Source: Neptunitalea lumnitzerae (GTDB lineage: Bacteria > Bacteroidota > Bacteroidia > Flavobacteriales > Flavobacteriaceae). From it: a stretch of 64,000 nt of DNA. A program made the translations under genes and the position numbers. Shown here one piece after another: positions 53,885-62,773 of this stretch. The stretch's first letter is position 1. Every line of letters begins with the position of its first letter. The stretch is from the NCBI RefSeq assembly GCF_027924185.1, contig NZ_BRVO01000001.1, positions 1,550,001-1,614,000 on the forward strand. The letters run 5' to 3'. Below the pieces are notes generated by a model. It had not been told where the DNA came from. It saw only the letters and a list, made by a program, of their open reading frames with translations, and did not search any database.

Positions 53885-54211
53885 ATGGATATAAAAAATG
53901 CACAATTAGCCGTAGATAATTGGATAAAAGAACACGGAGTAAGATATTTTAATGAGCTTACCAATATGGCTCAGCTTACAGAAGAGGTTGGGGAGGTAGC
54001 AAGAATAATTGCTAGAAGATATGGCGAGCAGTCTGAAAAAGAAAGCGATAAAGATAAAGACTTAGGGGAAGAACTTGCAGATGTGCTATTTGTAGTACTA
54101 TGCTTGGCTAACCAAACAGGTATTGATTTACAGGCTTCTTTTGATAAAAAAATGGATGTGAAAACTAAAAGAGATCACGACAGACACCATAACAATGAAA
54201 AGCTAAAATAA
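53885..54211 (+). CDS. MazG-like nucleotide pyrophosphohydrolase
   Basis: The 108-residue protein has the all-helical MazG fold signature EEVGEVARIIARRYGEQ followed by GEELADVLFVVLCLA, giving the EExxE and ExxD metal sites. Such single-domain proteins hydrolyse non-canonical or surplus NTPs/dNTPs. It is short but complete. The downstream tandem hairpins end its transcript. Specific substrate unknown. Confidence 0.88.
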   Translation: MDIKNAQLAVDNWIKEHGVRYFNELTNMAQLTEEVGEVARIIARRYGEQSEKESDKDKDLGEELADVLFVVLCLANQTGIDLQASFDKKMDVKTKRDHDRHHNNEKLK

Positions 54212-54222
54212 GTTAGCTTTTC
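54197..54222 (+). terminator. First of two tandem hairpins after the MazG-like gene
   Basis: GAAAAGCTAA and TTAGCTTTTC form a perfect 10-bp stem around AATAAG that overlaps the stop codon. A second stronger hairpin follows. Confidence 0.6.
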
Positions 54223-54234
54223 TGAAAAATAAAC

Positions 54235-54276
54235 AGCGGATACTATGCAATTTTAAGATAGTATCCGCTTTTTTTT
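54235..54276 (+). terminator. Second tandem terminator after the MazG-like gene
   Basis: AGCGGATACTAT pairs with ATAGTATCCGCT across an 11-base loop and a T-tract follows. Confidence 0.85.
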
Positions 54277-54362
54277 GCTCTTTTGTATAAAGTGCCATTG
54301 GTGTGTTGTTTTTTCAGGGGCTTATCAATACATTTGAAACCATTGAATAATTTGTAGCGGAC

Positions 54363-55583
54363 GTGAATTGTAAAGTAAGTACTTCAGATAGTTTTTTTAA
54401 AGCAGCAATTAATATAACAGGTAGTAAATCTGAAACTAATAGGTTATTATTATTGCAAGCTTTATTTCCTTCTTTAACCATTGAGAATATTTCAAACTCT
54501 GATGATGCAGGCGTAATGCAAAAAGGATTAGCATCTAATGAAACTGTTGTAGATATTCATCATGCAGGTACAGCAATGCGATTTTTAACAGCCTATTTTG
54601 CAGTGCAAGAAGAGAGAGAAGTAGTACTAACAGGCTCTTCTAGAATGAAGGAGCGCCCTATTAAAATTTTGGTAGAGGCACTAAATCAATTGGGAGCTCA
54701 AATAACGTATGAAGAAAATGAAGGATATCCTCCGTTGCGTATTTCAGGAAAGCAATTAACCAAGGATAAGGTTACCTTACCCGCAGATGTGAGTAGTCAG
54801 TACATTTCGGCATTACTGTTAATAGCACCAAAACTAAAAAATGGTTTAGAGTTAACTCTTGATGGTAAAATTACTTCCATACCCTATATACAAATGACGT
54901 TAGCCTTACTAGAGGAAATAGGGGTTAAAACTGTTTTTAAAGAAAACGTAATTAAAGTATTTCCCATAACAGAAGAAGTCCTGCCTAAAACCTTAACGGT
55001 AGAATCTGATTGGTCTTCGGCCTCTTATTACTATTCCATCGTGGCGCTTTCTAAAACAGGTTCTCAAATAGAACTCTCTAGTTATAAAGAAAATAGTTTA
55101 CAAGGTGATAGCGCTTTGGCAACCTTGTACAAGCAAATGGGAGTAGATACTACTTATAAAAAAAATAGTATTGTACTAACCAAAGTACCTCATGAAGCAG
55201 CTAGTATAGAATTTGACTTAACTAAAACACCAGATATAGCACAAACCATAGCAGTTACCTGTTTTGGACTACAAATACCTTGTGCACTTAGCGGATTGCA
55301 CACGTTAAAAATTAAAGAAACCGATAGGTTAGAAGCTTTAAAAACAGAGTTAACCAAATTAGGAGCATCTATTTCGGTTACTGATAAAGCGCTATTTTTA
55401 GAAGTTTCCAATACACTAAACAGTCATGTAGCTATAGACACCTATAACGATCATAGAATGGCAATGGCCTTTGCTCCACTAGCTATAAAGACTCCTATAA
55501 TTATAAATGATGCTATGGTAGTATCTAAATCCTACCCCGATTTTTGGGAGGATTTAAAAGCACTTGGTTTTGAAGTTTTATAG
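54363..55583 (+). CDS. aroA: 3-phosphoshikimate 1-carboxyvinyltransferase (EPSP synthase)
   Basis: The enzyme joins PEP to shikimate 3-phosphate, the sixth step to chorismate. The 406-residue protein has the N-terminal GSKSETNRLLLL (GSKSxTNR), the AGTAMRFLTAYF region, and the C-terminal DYNDHRMAMAFA. It begins with GTG, which I accept because the first residues (MNCKVST) run directly into the conserved fold and no earlier start is near. It feeds chorismate to the aromatic operon at 39-43 kb. It is monocistronic as far as can be seen. Confidence 0.94.
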   Translation: MNCKVSTSDSFFKAAINITGSKSETNRLLLLQALFPSLTIENISNSDDAGVMQKGLASNETVVDIHHAGTAMRFLTAYFAVQEEREVVLTGSSRMKERPIKILVEALNQLGAQITYEENEGYPPLRISGKQLTKDKVTLPADVSSQYISALLLIAPKLKNGLELTLDGKITSIPYIQMTLALLEEIGVKTVFKENVIKVFPITEEVLPKTLTVESDWSSASYYYSIVALSKTGSQIELSSYKENSLQGDSALATLYKQMGVDTTYKKNSIVLTKVPHEAASIEFDLTKTPDIAQTIAVTCFGLQIPCALSGLHTLKIKETDRLEALKTELTKLGASISVTDKALFLEVSNTLNSHVAIDTYNDHRMAMAFAPLAIKTPIIINDAMVVSKSYPDFWEDLKALGFEVL

Positions 55584-55611
55584 TGTTCAGAAAATAATTT
55601 TCTCTATTTAC

Positions 55612-55643
55612 TTGACAACCCCTGTTTTGAGATAGTATATTTG
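55612..55643 (+). promoter_or_regulatory. Promoter of queA
   Basis: TTG at 55612-55614 and TATATTTG at 55636-55643 (21-base spacer) are an excellent Bacteroidota promoter match, 58 bases before queA. A small hairpin AGTGAA/TTCACT lies in the leader. Confidence 0.7.
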
Positions 55644-55700
55644 CACCCTTAAAAAGAGTGAAGGTATGTCTTTCACTTTCAAAATATTAAAAAAACAAAC

Positions 55701-56750
55701 ATGAAGTTATCACATTTCAATTTTGAATTACCAAAGGAATTATTGGCAGAGTACCCTTCTGAAAATAGAGATGAATCCAGATTAATGGTGGTAAACAGAA
55801 AAGACGGAAGTATTGAGCATAAGTTATTTAAAGACCTAATTGATTATTTTGATGAGGGTGACGTAATGGTGCTTAACAATACAAAAGTATTTCCTGCAAG
55901 ACTTTTTGGTAATAAAGAAAAAACAGGAGCAAGAATTGAAGTGTTTTTGTTGCGTGAATTAAATGCAGAACAACGTTTATGGGATGTGTTGGTAGATCCG
56001 GCACGTAAAATAAGAATAGGAAATAAATTATACTTTGGAGAAGATGAGAGTCTAGTAGCTGAAGTAATTGATAATACAACCTCTAGAGGTAGAACACTTC
56101 GTTTTTTATATGACGGTTCTTATGAAGAGTTTCGTTTTAAATTAAATGAGTTAGGAGAAACTCCACTTCCTAAGTATATCAAAAGAGATGTAGAGCCGGA
56201 AGATGAAGAACGTTACCAAACTATTTATGCTAAGCATGAAGGTGCTGTTGCTGCACCAACAGCGGGGTTACACTTTTCTAAGCATTTATTGAAGCGCTTA
56301 GAAATTAAAGGGATTGACTTTGCCGAGGTTACTTTACACGTAGGTTTGGGTACATTTAACCCAGTTGAAGTAGAAGACCTTTCTAAGCACAAAATGGATA
56401 GTGAAGAAATAGTTATTTCTGAAGAGGCTTGTGATACGGTAAACAATGCAAAGAGCCAAAAACGTAGAGTTTGTGCTGTAGGTACTACGGTTATGAGAGC
56501 TATGGAAAGTTCAGTTTCTTCTGATAGAACATTAAATCCGTTTGAAGGATGGACCAATAAATTTATTTTCCCTCCTTATGATTTTAGTATTGCAGATTGT
56601 ATGATTACTAATTTCCATACTCCAAAATCAACCTTATTAATGATGATTTCTGCTTTTGCAGGTCATGATTTAATGATGAAAGCATATAAGGAAGCTGTAA
56701 AAGAAAATTATAAGTTTTACTCGTATGGTGATGCGATGTTAATTATCTAA
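55701..56750 (+). CDS. queA: S-adenosylmethionine:tRNA ribosyltransferase-isomerase
   Basis: QueA transfers a ribosyl group from SAM to preQ1 in tRNA to make epoxyqueuosine. The 349-residue protein is normal length. Recognised segments are [30 protein letters not shown]-like [20 protein letters not shown] and [13 protein letters not shown], and [12 protein letters not shown] near the C-terminus. It has its own promoter and terminator, so expression is independent of the aroA gene upstream. Confidence 0.96.
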   Translation: MKLSHFNFELPKELLAEYPSENRDESRLMVVNRKDGSIEHKLFKDLIDYFDEGDVMVLNNTKVFPARLFGNKEKTGARIEVFLLRELNAEQRLWDVLVDPARKIRIGNKLYFGEDESLVAEVIDNTTSRGRTLRFLYDGSYEEFRFKLNELGETPLPKYIKRDVEPEDEERYQTIYAKHEGAVAAPTAGLHFSKHLLKRLEIKGIDFAEVTLHVGLGTFNPVEVEDLSKHKMDSEEIVISEEACDTVNNAKSQKRRVCAVGTTVMRAMESSVSSDRTLNPFEGWTNKFIFPPYDFSIADCMITNFHTPKSTLLMMISAFAGHDLMMKAYKEAVKENYKFYSYGDAMLII

Positions 56751-56775
56751 CATACATGACCTCAAAATAGAAACT

Positions 56776-56805
56776 AAAAGTCCTTTTTTTAAAAAAAGGA
56801 CTTTT
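56776..56805 (+). terminator. Palindromic terminator after queA
   Basis: A perfect 30-base palindrome centred on TTTTTTTAAAAAAA, with AAAAGTCC and GGACTTTT ends. It can terminate in either direction. Confidence 0.82.
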
Positions 56806-56858
56806 GTTTTTTATGGTATAAAATTTGTGTAAGTTTACATAGAATTAAAATAAAAAAA

Positions 56859-57572
56859 ATGAATAATAATCCAATTATTAGAAATGAGGTAGACAAAGGT
56901 TTAGCCGCATTTATGACCAAAACGTATGCTTGGATGGCACTGGCTTTAATAGTTACAGGTCTTGTGTCTTTTGTAGTTGTTAGTAGTCCGCAATTAATAG
57001 AAGCTATCATAGTAAACAGGTTTATGTTTTACGCTTTATTAATTAGTGAGGTTGCTTTGGTATGGTATCTGTCATCACGTTTGCATACAATGACGGGCGC
57101 TGGAGCTACTATTATGTTTTTAGTATATGCAGCACTTAATGGAGCAACTTTAGCGGTTATATTTTTAGTGTATACGATGAGCTCTATTGCATCTACATTT
57201 TTTATTACAGCAGGTACATTTGCTGTAATGAGTGCATATGGGTATTTTACTAAGAAAGATTTATCTTCTTGGGGTAACTTACTTTTTATGGGACTTATCG
57301 GAATCATTATAGCTTCTTTGGCAAACTGGTTTATGCAGAGTGAAATGTTGTATTGGATTATAACGTATGTTGGAGTGTTTATTTTTGTGGGGCTTATAGC
57401 CTATGATACTCAAAAAATTAAGAACATGTACGCCGGTATTATCACAACAGATGAAGACGAGGTATTAGAAGTACAGAATAAATCTGCTATTATGGGAGCT
57501 TTAATGTTATACCTAGATTTTATAAACCTTTTTTTGTTGTTACTACGTATTTTTGGTGGTAGAAGAAATTAA
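56859..57572 (+). CDS. Bax inhibitor-1 / YccA family membrane protein
   Basis: This 237-residue integral membrane protein has seven or so hydrophobic segments and the family's characteristic FVGLIAYDTQKIKNMY followed by ALMLYLDFINLFLLLLRI. Bacterial BI-1 proteins are linked to calcium leak or membrane quality control, but the function here is unknown. It is preceded by queA's terminator and followed by its own hairpin. No signal peptide is expected since the first membrane segment acts as anchor. Confidence 0.92.
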   Translation: MNNNPIIRNEVDKGLAAFMTKTYAWMALALIVTGLVSFVVVSSPQLIEAIIVNRFMFYALLISEVALVWYLSSRLHTMTGAGATIMFLVYAALNGATLAVIFLVYTMSSIASTFFITAGTFAVMSAYGYFTKKDLSSWGNLLFMGLIGIIIASLANWFMQSEMLYWIITYVGVFIFVGLIAYDTQKIKNMYAGIITTDEDEVLEVQNKSAIMGALMLYLDFINLFLLLLRIFGGRRN

Positions 57573-57596
57573 TATTTTATAACAATATATAGCATT

Positions 57597-57633
57597 AAGA
57601 AGATTCGTTGAGAAAGCGAATCTTCTTTTTTTT
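57597..57633 (+). terminator. Terminator after the Bax inhibitor-1 gene
   Basis: An 11-bp stem (AAGAAGATTCG with CGAATCTTCTT) encloses a 9-base loop, followed by a T-tract. Confidence 0.88.
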
Positions 57634-57654
57634 ATGTAGCTATTTTAAATTGCA

Positions 57655-57662
57655 TATTTTTG
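57655..57662 (+). promoter_or_regulatory. -7 element next to the rlmN start
   Basis: TATTTTTG is an exact TAnnTTTG match, ending only 6 bases before the rlmN ATG. Transcription would start about at the ATG, suggesting a leaderless or nearly leaderless mRNA. The -33 element is not clear. Confidence 0.45.
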
Positions 57663-57668
57663 CATTCT

Positions 57669-58709
57669 ATGCAGGCAGAAAAGAAAGATATAAGGGCGCT
57701 GACAAAAGAGCAGTTACGTGATTTTTTTGTGAAAAGTGGAGATAAGGCTTTTAGAGGGAATCAGGTATATGAATGGTTATGGCAAAAAGGAGCACATTCT
57801 TTTGAGGCTATGACCAATATTTCTAAGTCTACACGCCAAATGTTAGAGGATAACTTTGTAATAAATCATATTAAGGTAGATGTAATGCAGCGTAGTTCTG
57901 ACGGAACTATAAAAAATGCTGTGCGTTTGCATGATGATTTAATTGTAGAATCGGTTTTAATACCTACCGATACCAGAACCACCGCATGTGTGTCTAGCCA
58001 GGTAGGGTGTAGTTTAGATTGTAAGTTTTGCGCAACGGCACGTTTAAAGCGTATGCGTAACTTAAACCCTGATGAAATTTACGATCAGGTAGTGGCTATT
58101 GATAATGAAAGTAGATTGTATTTTAACCGTCCCTTAAGCAATATTGTGTTTATGGGAATGGGAGAGCCTTTAATGAACTATAATAATGTTTTAAAGGCAA
58201 TAGATAAAATTACTTCTGAAGAAGGCTTAGGCATGTCACCACGAAGAATAACAGTATCTACATCGGGTGTGCCTAAAATGATTCGGAAAATGGCAGATGA
58301 CGAAGTACGGTTTAAGTTAGCAGTTTCTTTACACTCTGCTATAGATGAAACCAGAACTTCTATTATGCCTTTTAATAGTACGTTTCCATTAGCCGATTTA
58401 AGAGAGGCATTAGAATATTGGTATAGTAAAACTAAGAGTAGAATTACCTATGAGTATGTAGTTTGGAAAGGCATTAACGACCAACGTAAGGATGTAGAGG
58501 CATTGATACGCTTCTGTAAATTTGCGCCTTCTAAGGTTAATATTATTGAATATAACCCTATTGACGATGGTGAGTTTCAGCAAGCTCCAAGTGATGCTAT
58601 AGATATGTACCAGGCGTTATTACAACAAAACGGAATTACCGTTACTGTTAGACGTTCCAGAGGAAAAGATATTGATGCTGCTTGCGGGCAGTTAGCTAAT
58701 AAGTCTTAA
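57669..58709 (+). CDS. rlmN: 23S rRNA (adenine2503-C2)-methyltransferase / tRNA A37 methyltransferase
   Basis: This radical-SAM enzyme methylates A2503 in 23S rRNA and A37 in some tRNAs. I start at ATG 57669; the upstream TTG at 57660 is unlikely. The 346-residue protein has the CSLDCKFCATA cluster motif (CxxxCxxC), GMGEPLMNYNNV, and RRITVSTSGV. The C-terminal VRRSRGKDIDAACGQLA contains the conserved methyl-carrier cysteine. It converges with the T9SS gene across a shared hairpin. Confidence 0.95.
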   Translation: MQAEKKDIRALTKEQLRDFFVKSGDKAFRGNQVYEWLWQKGAHSFEAMTNISKSTRQMLEDNFVINHIKVDVMQRSSDGTIKNAVRLHDDLIVESVLIPTDTRTTACVSSQVGCSLDCKFCATARLKRMRNLNPDEIYDQVVAIDNESRLYFNRPLSNIVFMGMGEPLMNYNNVLKAIDKITSEEGLGMSPRRITVSTSGVPKMIRKMADDEVRFKLAVSLHSAIDETRTSIMPFNSTFPLADLREALEYWYSKTKSRITYEYVVWKGINDQRKDVEALIRFCKFAPSKVNIIEYNPIDDGEFQQAPSDAIDMYQALLQQNGITVTVRRSRGKDIDAACGQLANKS

Positions 58710-58736
58710 TATAGAAATATATATTATATAGAATAT

Positions 58737-58767
58737 AAAAAGGGAGTTACAGTTTTGTAACTCCCTT
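58737..58767. terminator. Bidirectional terminator between rlmN and a T9SS cargo gene
   Basis: AAAAGGGAGTTACA pairs with TGTAACTCCCTTTT around GTTT, with A- and T-tracts on both sides. Confidence 0.88.
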
Positions 58768-58793
58768 TTCTGTTTTATAAATAACTTAAAAAA

Positions 58794-59909
58794 CTATTCT
58801 TTAGTAATAGTAATAGACTCGGTGGTTTGTTCACCAAAAACTTTTACTATATAGATACCTTTTCTTAAGCTTGATAAATCTAGCGTATTTTGGTTAAGCA
58901 TTTCGTTCTCTAATACTAAAACTGTTTGTCCTAGTTGGTTGTAAACTTCAGCTTTTACTAAAGCCTCTGCACCTTTGATATGCATCACAGAGCTTACAGG
59001 ATTAGGGTAAGCAGTAAATACGTGTTCTTTTACAGTTTCAACACTCATGGCAGCCGTACCTGTGGTAAAAGACCATACAGATGTTCCTGTAGCAGGTCCT
59101 ACAGCGTTTACTGGTATAACTTCCCAATAATATGTAGTATAATCTGAAAAACCATAAACATTAATGGTAGGGGAAGAAACTGTAGTGTTTAGAGAAGTAA
59201 GGTTAGTAGGAGAAGTACCTAAGTTAAATTCGTAGTATAACGGAGCATCTCCTGTAGTGGCAGGTGTCCAAGAGATACTAACTTGAGAATAACTAGCTCC
59301 GGCAGTAGAGTACTCCAATGGAACCGCAGTAGCACCATCTACTGGTGTAGGGGTAGTAGCTGCTAGAGGAGCAGATGTAGCATTTGCAATCATGTTCACA
59401 TTATCTACATACCAATAATCTCCGTCATTTTGTTCTACCACAAAAGCAATATACACTGATTGCCCTGCATAGGCAGACAAATCTAAAAGTTCAGTAGCGA
59501 AGGCTGCAGCTGAAGCTTGTGTTTCTGTATAGGTTATTACATTGGTATAGTCAGAAATGGTAGTTTGACTGTTGGTAGAAACTTTTACAGAAAGCGTAGA
59601 ACCTTTGTCAGCTGTTTCATAATTAGCTAAACTGAATGATAGCATATAATCAGTTGCATCAACGGTAAATTGTGGTGTTACTAACCAATCTTCAGAAGTA
59701 TCAGAAGCAGAGGATAAAGCTTCTGGTGCTACATAAGCATAATAACTAGTGCTATTTATGATCCAATTATTAGTAGCTCCCAGACCATTAGCACCAATAA
59801 AGGTAGTCCATCCTGTAGGAAGGGTGCCAGCACTAAATGTTTCAGGGAATTGAGCAAAAGCACTGAATCCGGTTAATAATGTGAGTAACAGAGTAGTAAT
59901 TTTTTTCAT
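58794..59909 (-). CDS. T9SS type A sorting domain protein with cleaved-adhesin-like domain
   Basis: The 371-residue secreted protein has a signal peptide (MKKITTLLLTLLTGFSAFAQ), a choice-of-anchor-J/cleaved-adhesin-like beta-sandwich (about 21-175; FPETFSAGTLPTGWTTF and DWLVTPQF), a fibronectin-III-like region (about 185-285; VSISWTPATTGDAPLYYEF), and a C-terminal T9SS type A sorting domain (about 295-371; FTAYPNPVSSVMHIK, GIYIVKV). It is exported through the type IX system to the cell surface. Binding role unknown. Its first 30 bases around the start are identical to those of the gene at 60158-61402. Confidence 0.9.
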   Translation of the reverse strand: MKKITTLLLTLLTGFSAFAQFPETFSAGTLPTGWTTFIGANGLGATNNWIINSTSYYAYVAPEALSSASDTSEDWLVTPQFTVDATDYMLSFSLANYETADKGSTLSVKVSTNSQTTISDYTNVITYTETQASAAAFATELLDLSAYAGQSVYIAFVVEQNDGDYWYVDNVNMIANATSAPLAATTPTPVDGATAVPLEYSTAGASYSQVSISWTPATTGDAPLYYEFNLGTSPTNLTSLNTTVSSPTINVYGFSDYTTYYWEVIPVNAVGPATGTSVWSFTTGTAAMSVETVKEHVFTAYPNPVSSVMHIKGAEALVKAEVYNQLGQTVLVLENEMLNQNTLDLSSLRKGIYIVKVFGEQTTESITITKE

Positions 59910-60040
59910 GTAAGTAAATATTTATGTTAATATTCTAAAAATAATTACTTTTTAGTGAATAAAGTGTTTTTATAGACTGTTTTTTTATGAAAAAAGGTGA
60001 TGATAATTTATTGATTTGTGATTTTAATGAAGGTATTGGT

Positions 60041-60100
60041 ATAGATTTTAAAAAAGAACGTCTGCAATAATTATTGCAGACGTTCTTTTTTAAAATCTAT
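60041..60100. repeat. Perfect 60-bp palindrome
   Basis: The two 30-base arms, 60041-60070 and 60071-60100, are exactly complementary with no loop; the outer bases then mismatch. It lies after the T9SS gene at 60158-61402 (reading minus) and probably acts as a strong terminator, but it is longer than needed for that. Confidence 0.85.
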
Positions 60101-60143
60101 TTCGCTTGGAAATCAAATGCTCTTAGGTTTGCTCCGAAATAGT

Positions 60144-60174
60144 TTAAGTTTACTAAGTTATTTAGTAAACTTAA
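60144..60174. terminator. Hairpin overlapping the stop of the second T9SS gene
   Basis: TTAAGTTTACTAA (60144-60156) pairs with TTAGTAAACTTAA (60162-60174) around a 5-base loop. The stop codon lies in the loop. The following palindrome at 60041-60100 reinforces termination. Confidence 0.6.
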
Positions 60175-61402
60175 TGGTTTTTATAGTATTACCCATAGCT
60201 ACTTTAGCTACATAAACACCTTTAGCTATATTTGGTAATGAAACTAACTCTTCTGTGTTATTAAGCTCTTTAGTAAGTATTTGTTGTCCGGAAACGTTAT
60301 ATACATCAATGTGTGTAAAACTGTTATTAGATGATTTTAAAGTTAATTGATTATTGTGGGCTGTATAGATGTAATCAAACATATTGGCAGAAAAATCTTC
60401 TGTACTTAGTGAGGTAGTAATGGCAACATCGTCAATATTTAAAACATATTGATCGGTAGAATTGTGATGTCTAAAGGCTATATAAATGTTTTGACCTGCC
60501 AATGAACTAATATCTAAGGTTCTATCAACATACACACCTGCACCTCCGTTTTGACCAACAATTTCATTGAAGCTTACAGCACTTGCTGTAAAATCAGCAG
60601 GTGTATTTCCGGTAGCTGCATATACTGTATAATTTTCATCAGCCCATGAGGCATCAATACCTCTAGCTTTCCATGTAAGTTGAACATTGTCAGAAGTAGA
60701 GTATGCTGTTAAATCTACAGGTATAGATATTAACCAGTTGTCAGGTGTTAAAGCACCAACATTATTAACATAAGAAGCAGATGCAGCACATGGGTTTCCG
60801 TCAGGAGTACCATCTTCATCTTGATCATAATCTACTGAATACCATCCGTTACCATCGCCATCGCTATCCATTTGTACCCAGCAAGCAATTAAGGCGTTAG
60901 GGTCGGTAAAATCATGAGTGAAAGGAATACTTTCATTAGGACAGGTAAATGAAGTTTCAGTTATTTCAAATTGAAAACCATCTCCATTCCAGTTGTCATC
61001 CCAAAGAATATAAAAAACATCTCCTGCCGAAATAGGAAAAGATACAGTGGAAAGATAATTGAAATTATCAAGGTCTACATCGTCATTTGTAGCATAACAT
61101 GTAAGGGTTCCGCAAGTGCCAGTATAAATGCTCAATCTAGTATCGTCACTATAGGTAGTACCGTCGTTTTGGGCTAAATCAGAAGAAATAGTAGCATAAC
61201 CGTCAATGGTAGCAGTATAAGAATACCAATTACCATAATCAGCAGTGCTAGAAAAACAGCTAGTTGGGCTTAATGTTCCCGTAAGTGTTCCAACAGTTGT
61301 TAAGCCTACAGTGGCAGGTAAAGCAGTTGTGCAACTGCTTTGAGCATTCACCATGAAGGTAGTTATAAATAAACAGTAGAATAGAGTAGTAATTTTTTTC
61401 AT
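60158..61402 (-). CDS. T9SS type A sorting domain protein with choice-of-anchor-J domain
   Basis: The 414-residue secreted protein has a signal peptide (MKKITTLFYCLFITTFMVNAQ), an early beta-sandwich with GNWYSYTATIDGYATI (about 25-150), a choice-of-anchor-J/cleaved-adhesin-like domain (about 155-320; FTHDFTDPNALIACW, DNWLISIPVDL, NIYIAFRH), and a C-terminal type IX sorting domain (GVYVAKVAMG). The calcium-like acidic region DSDGDGNGWYSVDYDQDEDG is visible near residue 180. It shares signal and start-region bases with its neighbour and is probably a recent paralogue in function. Ligand unknown. Confidence 0.88.
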   Translation of the reverse strand: MKKITTLFYCLFITTFMVNAQSSCTTALPATVGLTTVGTLTGTLSPTSCFSSTADYGNWYSYTATIDGYATISSDLAQNDGTTYSDDTRLSIYTGTCGTLTCYATNDDVDLDNFNYLSTVSFPISAGDVFYILWDDNWNGDGFQFEITETSFTCPNESIPFTHDFTDPNALIACWVQMDSDGDGNGWYSVDYDQDEDGTPDGNPCAASASYVNNVGALTPDNWLISIPVDLTAYSTSDNVQLTWKARGIDASWADENYTVYAATGNTPADFTASAVSFNEIVGQNGGAGVYVDRTLDISSLAGQNIYIAFRHHNSTDQYVLNIDDVAITTSLSTEDFSANMFDYIYTAHNNQLTLKSSNNSFTHIDVYNVSGQQILTKELNNTEELVSLPNIAKGVYVAKVAMGNTIKTIKFTK

Positions 61403-61412
61403 GTAAGTAAAT
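61383..61412 (-). repeat. Start-region repeat shared by the two T9SS genes
   Basis: Thirty bases spanning the start codon here are identical to 59890-59919, the start region of the other T9SS gene. The identity covers the leader and the first codons (MKKITTL). Confidence 0.8.
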
Positions 61413-61631
61413 TTTTATTATTTGATAGTAAAAATAACTACTTTTTTTAAAGTATAAATAAGGGTGCCCTGATAAATTCTTGAATTAAGGAAACTTTAAC
61501 GTATAATATAGGCATATAGAAACTAGGTAGGTTTGCCTAATTTATGAGTGAGGCAGCCCAGTAGATTGGTTTTTTACTCTTAATAGATGTTGATATGCCC
61601 ATTTTTAAATAAAGTAGTGCATAATTTTTTG

Positions 61632-61639
61632 TACGTTTG
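61632..61639 (+). promoter_or_regulatory. -7 element of the polyprenyl synthase gene
   Basis: TACGTTTG is an exact TAnnTTTG match, 27 bases before the TTG start. No clear -33 TTG is seen. Confidence 0.45.
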
Positions 61640-61666
61640 CGTAGTATTAAGGTTTTAATCTAAGCT

Positions 61667-62644
61667 TTGAAAGTAGTAGAACAAATTAAATTTCCTATAC
61701 GTGAGGAAATGGAACTCTTCGAGAAAAAGTTCCAAGAGGCCATGTCTTCTAAGGTTGCCTTACTTAATAGAATCACTTATTATATAGTAAATAGAAAAGG
61801 AAAACAGATGCGACCTATGTTTGTTTTCTTAGTATCTAAAATGATTTCTGATGGTGAGGTAAATGATAGAACCTATAGAGGTGCTGCTGTTATAGAGCTT
61901 ATACATACTGCTACTTTAGTACATGATGATGTAGTAGATGATAGTAACAGACGAAGAGGCTTCTTTTCTATCAACGCCTTGTGGAAAAATAAAATTGCAG
62001 TTCTGGTAGGAGATTATTTACTATCTAAAGGGTTGTTATTATCTATTGACCATAACGATTTTGACTTACTTAAAATCATTTCTGTGGCTGTACGCGAAAT
62101 GAGTGAGGGGGAGTTGCTACAAATTGAAAAAGCTAGAAAGCTAGATATTACTGAAGAAGTTTACTACGAGATTATAAGGCAAAAAACGGCTACTCTTATT
62201 GCAGCTTGTTGTAGTTTAGGTGCTTGTTCTGTAGCTCCAGACTCTGAACATGTTGAGAAGATGCGAAAGTTTGGGGAGCTTATTGGTATGGCTTTTCAAA
62301 TAAAAGATGACCTTTTTGATTATACCGATGGCCCTATTGGAAAACCTACAGGTATTGATATCAAAGAGCAGAAAATGACGCTTCCTTTAATTTATACGTT
62401 GAATACTTGTGATAAAAAAGAGCATGATTGGTTAATTAACTCTATTAAACGCCATAATAAAAACAGTAAGCGTGTAAAAGAGGTTATTGATTTTGTGAAG
62501 CAAAAGGGCGGTTTAGAGTATGCTACATCTAAAATGATAGATTTTCAGCAGGAAGCACTTCAAATTCTTTCCGATTATAAAGATTCTCCTTATAAAGATT
62601 CGCTAGAGTTAATGGTGAATTATGTTATAGAACGAAAAAAATAA
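61667..62644 (+). CDS. Polyprenyl (octaprenyl-type) diphosphate synthase
   Basis: This 325-residue prenyltransferase makes the long isoprenoid chain of menaquinone. Both aspartate-rich motifs are present: HDDVVDDSNRRRG and KDDLFDYTD, and the early KGKQMRPMFVF segment. The start is TTG (61667); homologues begin with a similar short N-terminus before PIxxEMELFEKKF, which makes this start likely. Chain length cannot be told from sequence. It precedes the ECF sigma factor gene, 129 bases away. Confidence 0.92.
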   Translation: MKVVEQIKFPIREEMELFEKKFQEAMSSKVALLNRITYYIVNRKGKQMRPMFVFLVSKMISDGEVNDRTYRGAAVIELIHTATLVHDDVVDDSNRRRGFFSINALWKNKIAVLVGDYLLSKGLLLSIDHNDFDLLKIISVAVREMSEGELLQIEKARKLDITEEVYYEIIRQKTATLIAACCSLGACSVAPDSEHVEKMRKFGELIGMAFQIKDDLFDYTDGPIGKPTGIDIKEQKMTLPLIYTLNTCDKKEHDWLINSIKRHNKNSKRVKEVIDFVKQKGGLEYATSKMIDFQQEALQILSDYKDSPYKDSLELMVNYVIERKK

Positions 62645-62773
62645 AAAAAAAGTAATTTTTTAAATAGTTGTTTATTAATTGTTTGTGGTTGTTTGCTAAG
62701 GGTTTAATTTATTTTTTTATACCTTCAGGCAACCTTTTTTTATTTAAAAACGTCTTTATATTTAGAAACCAGT

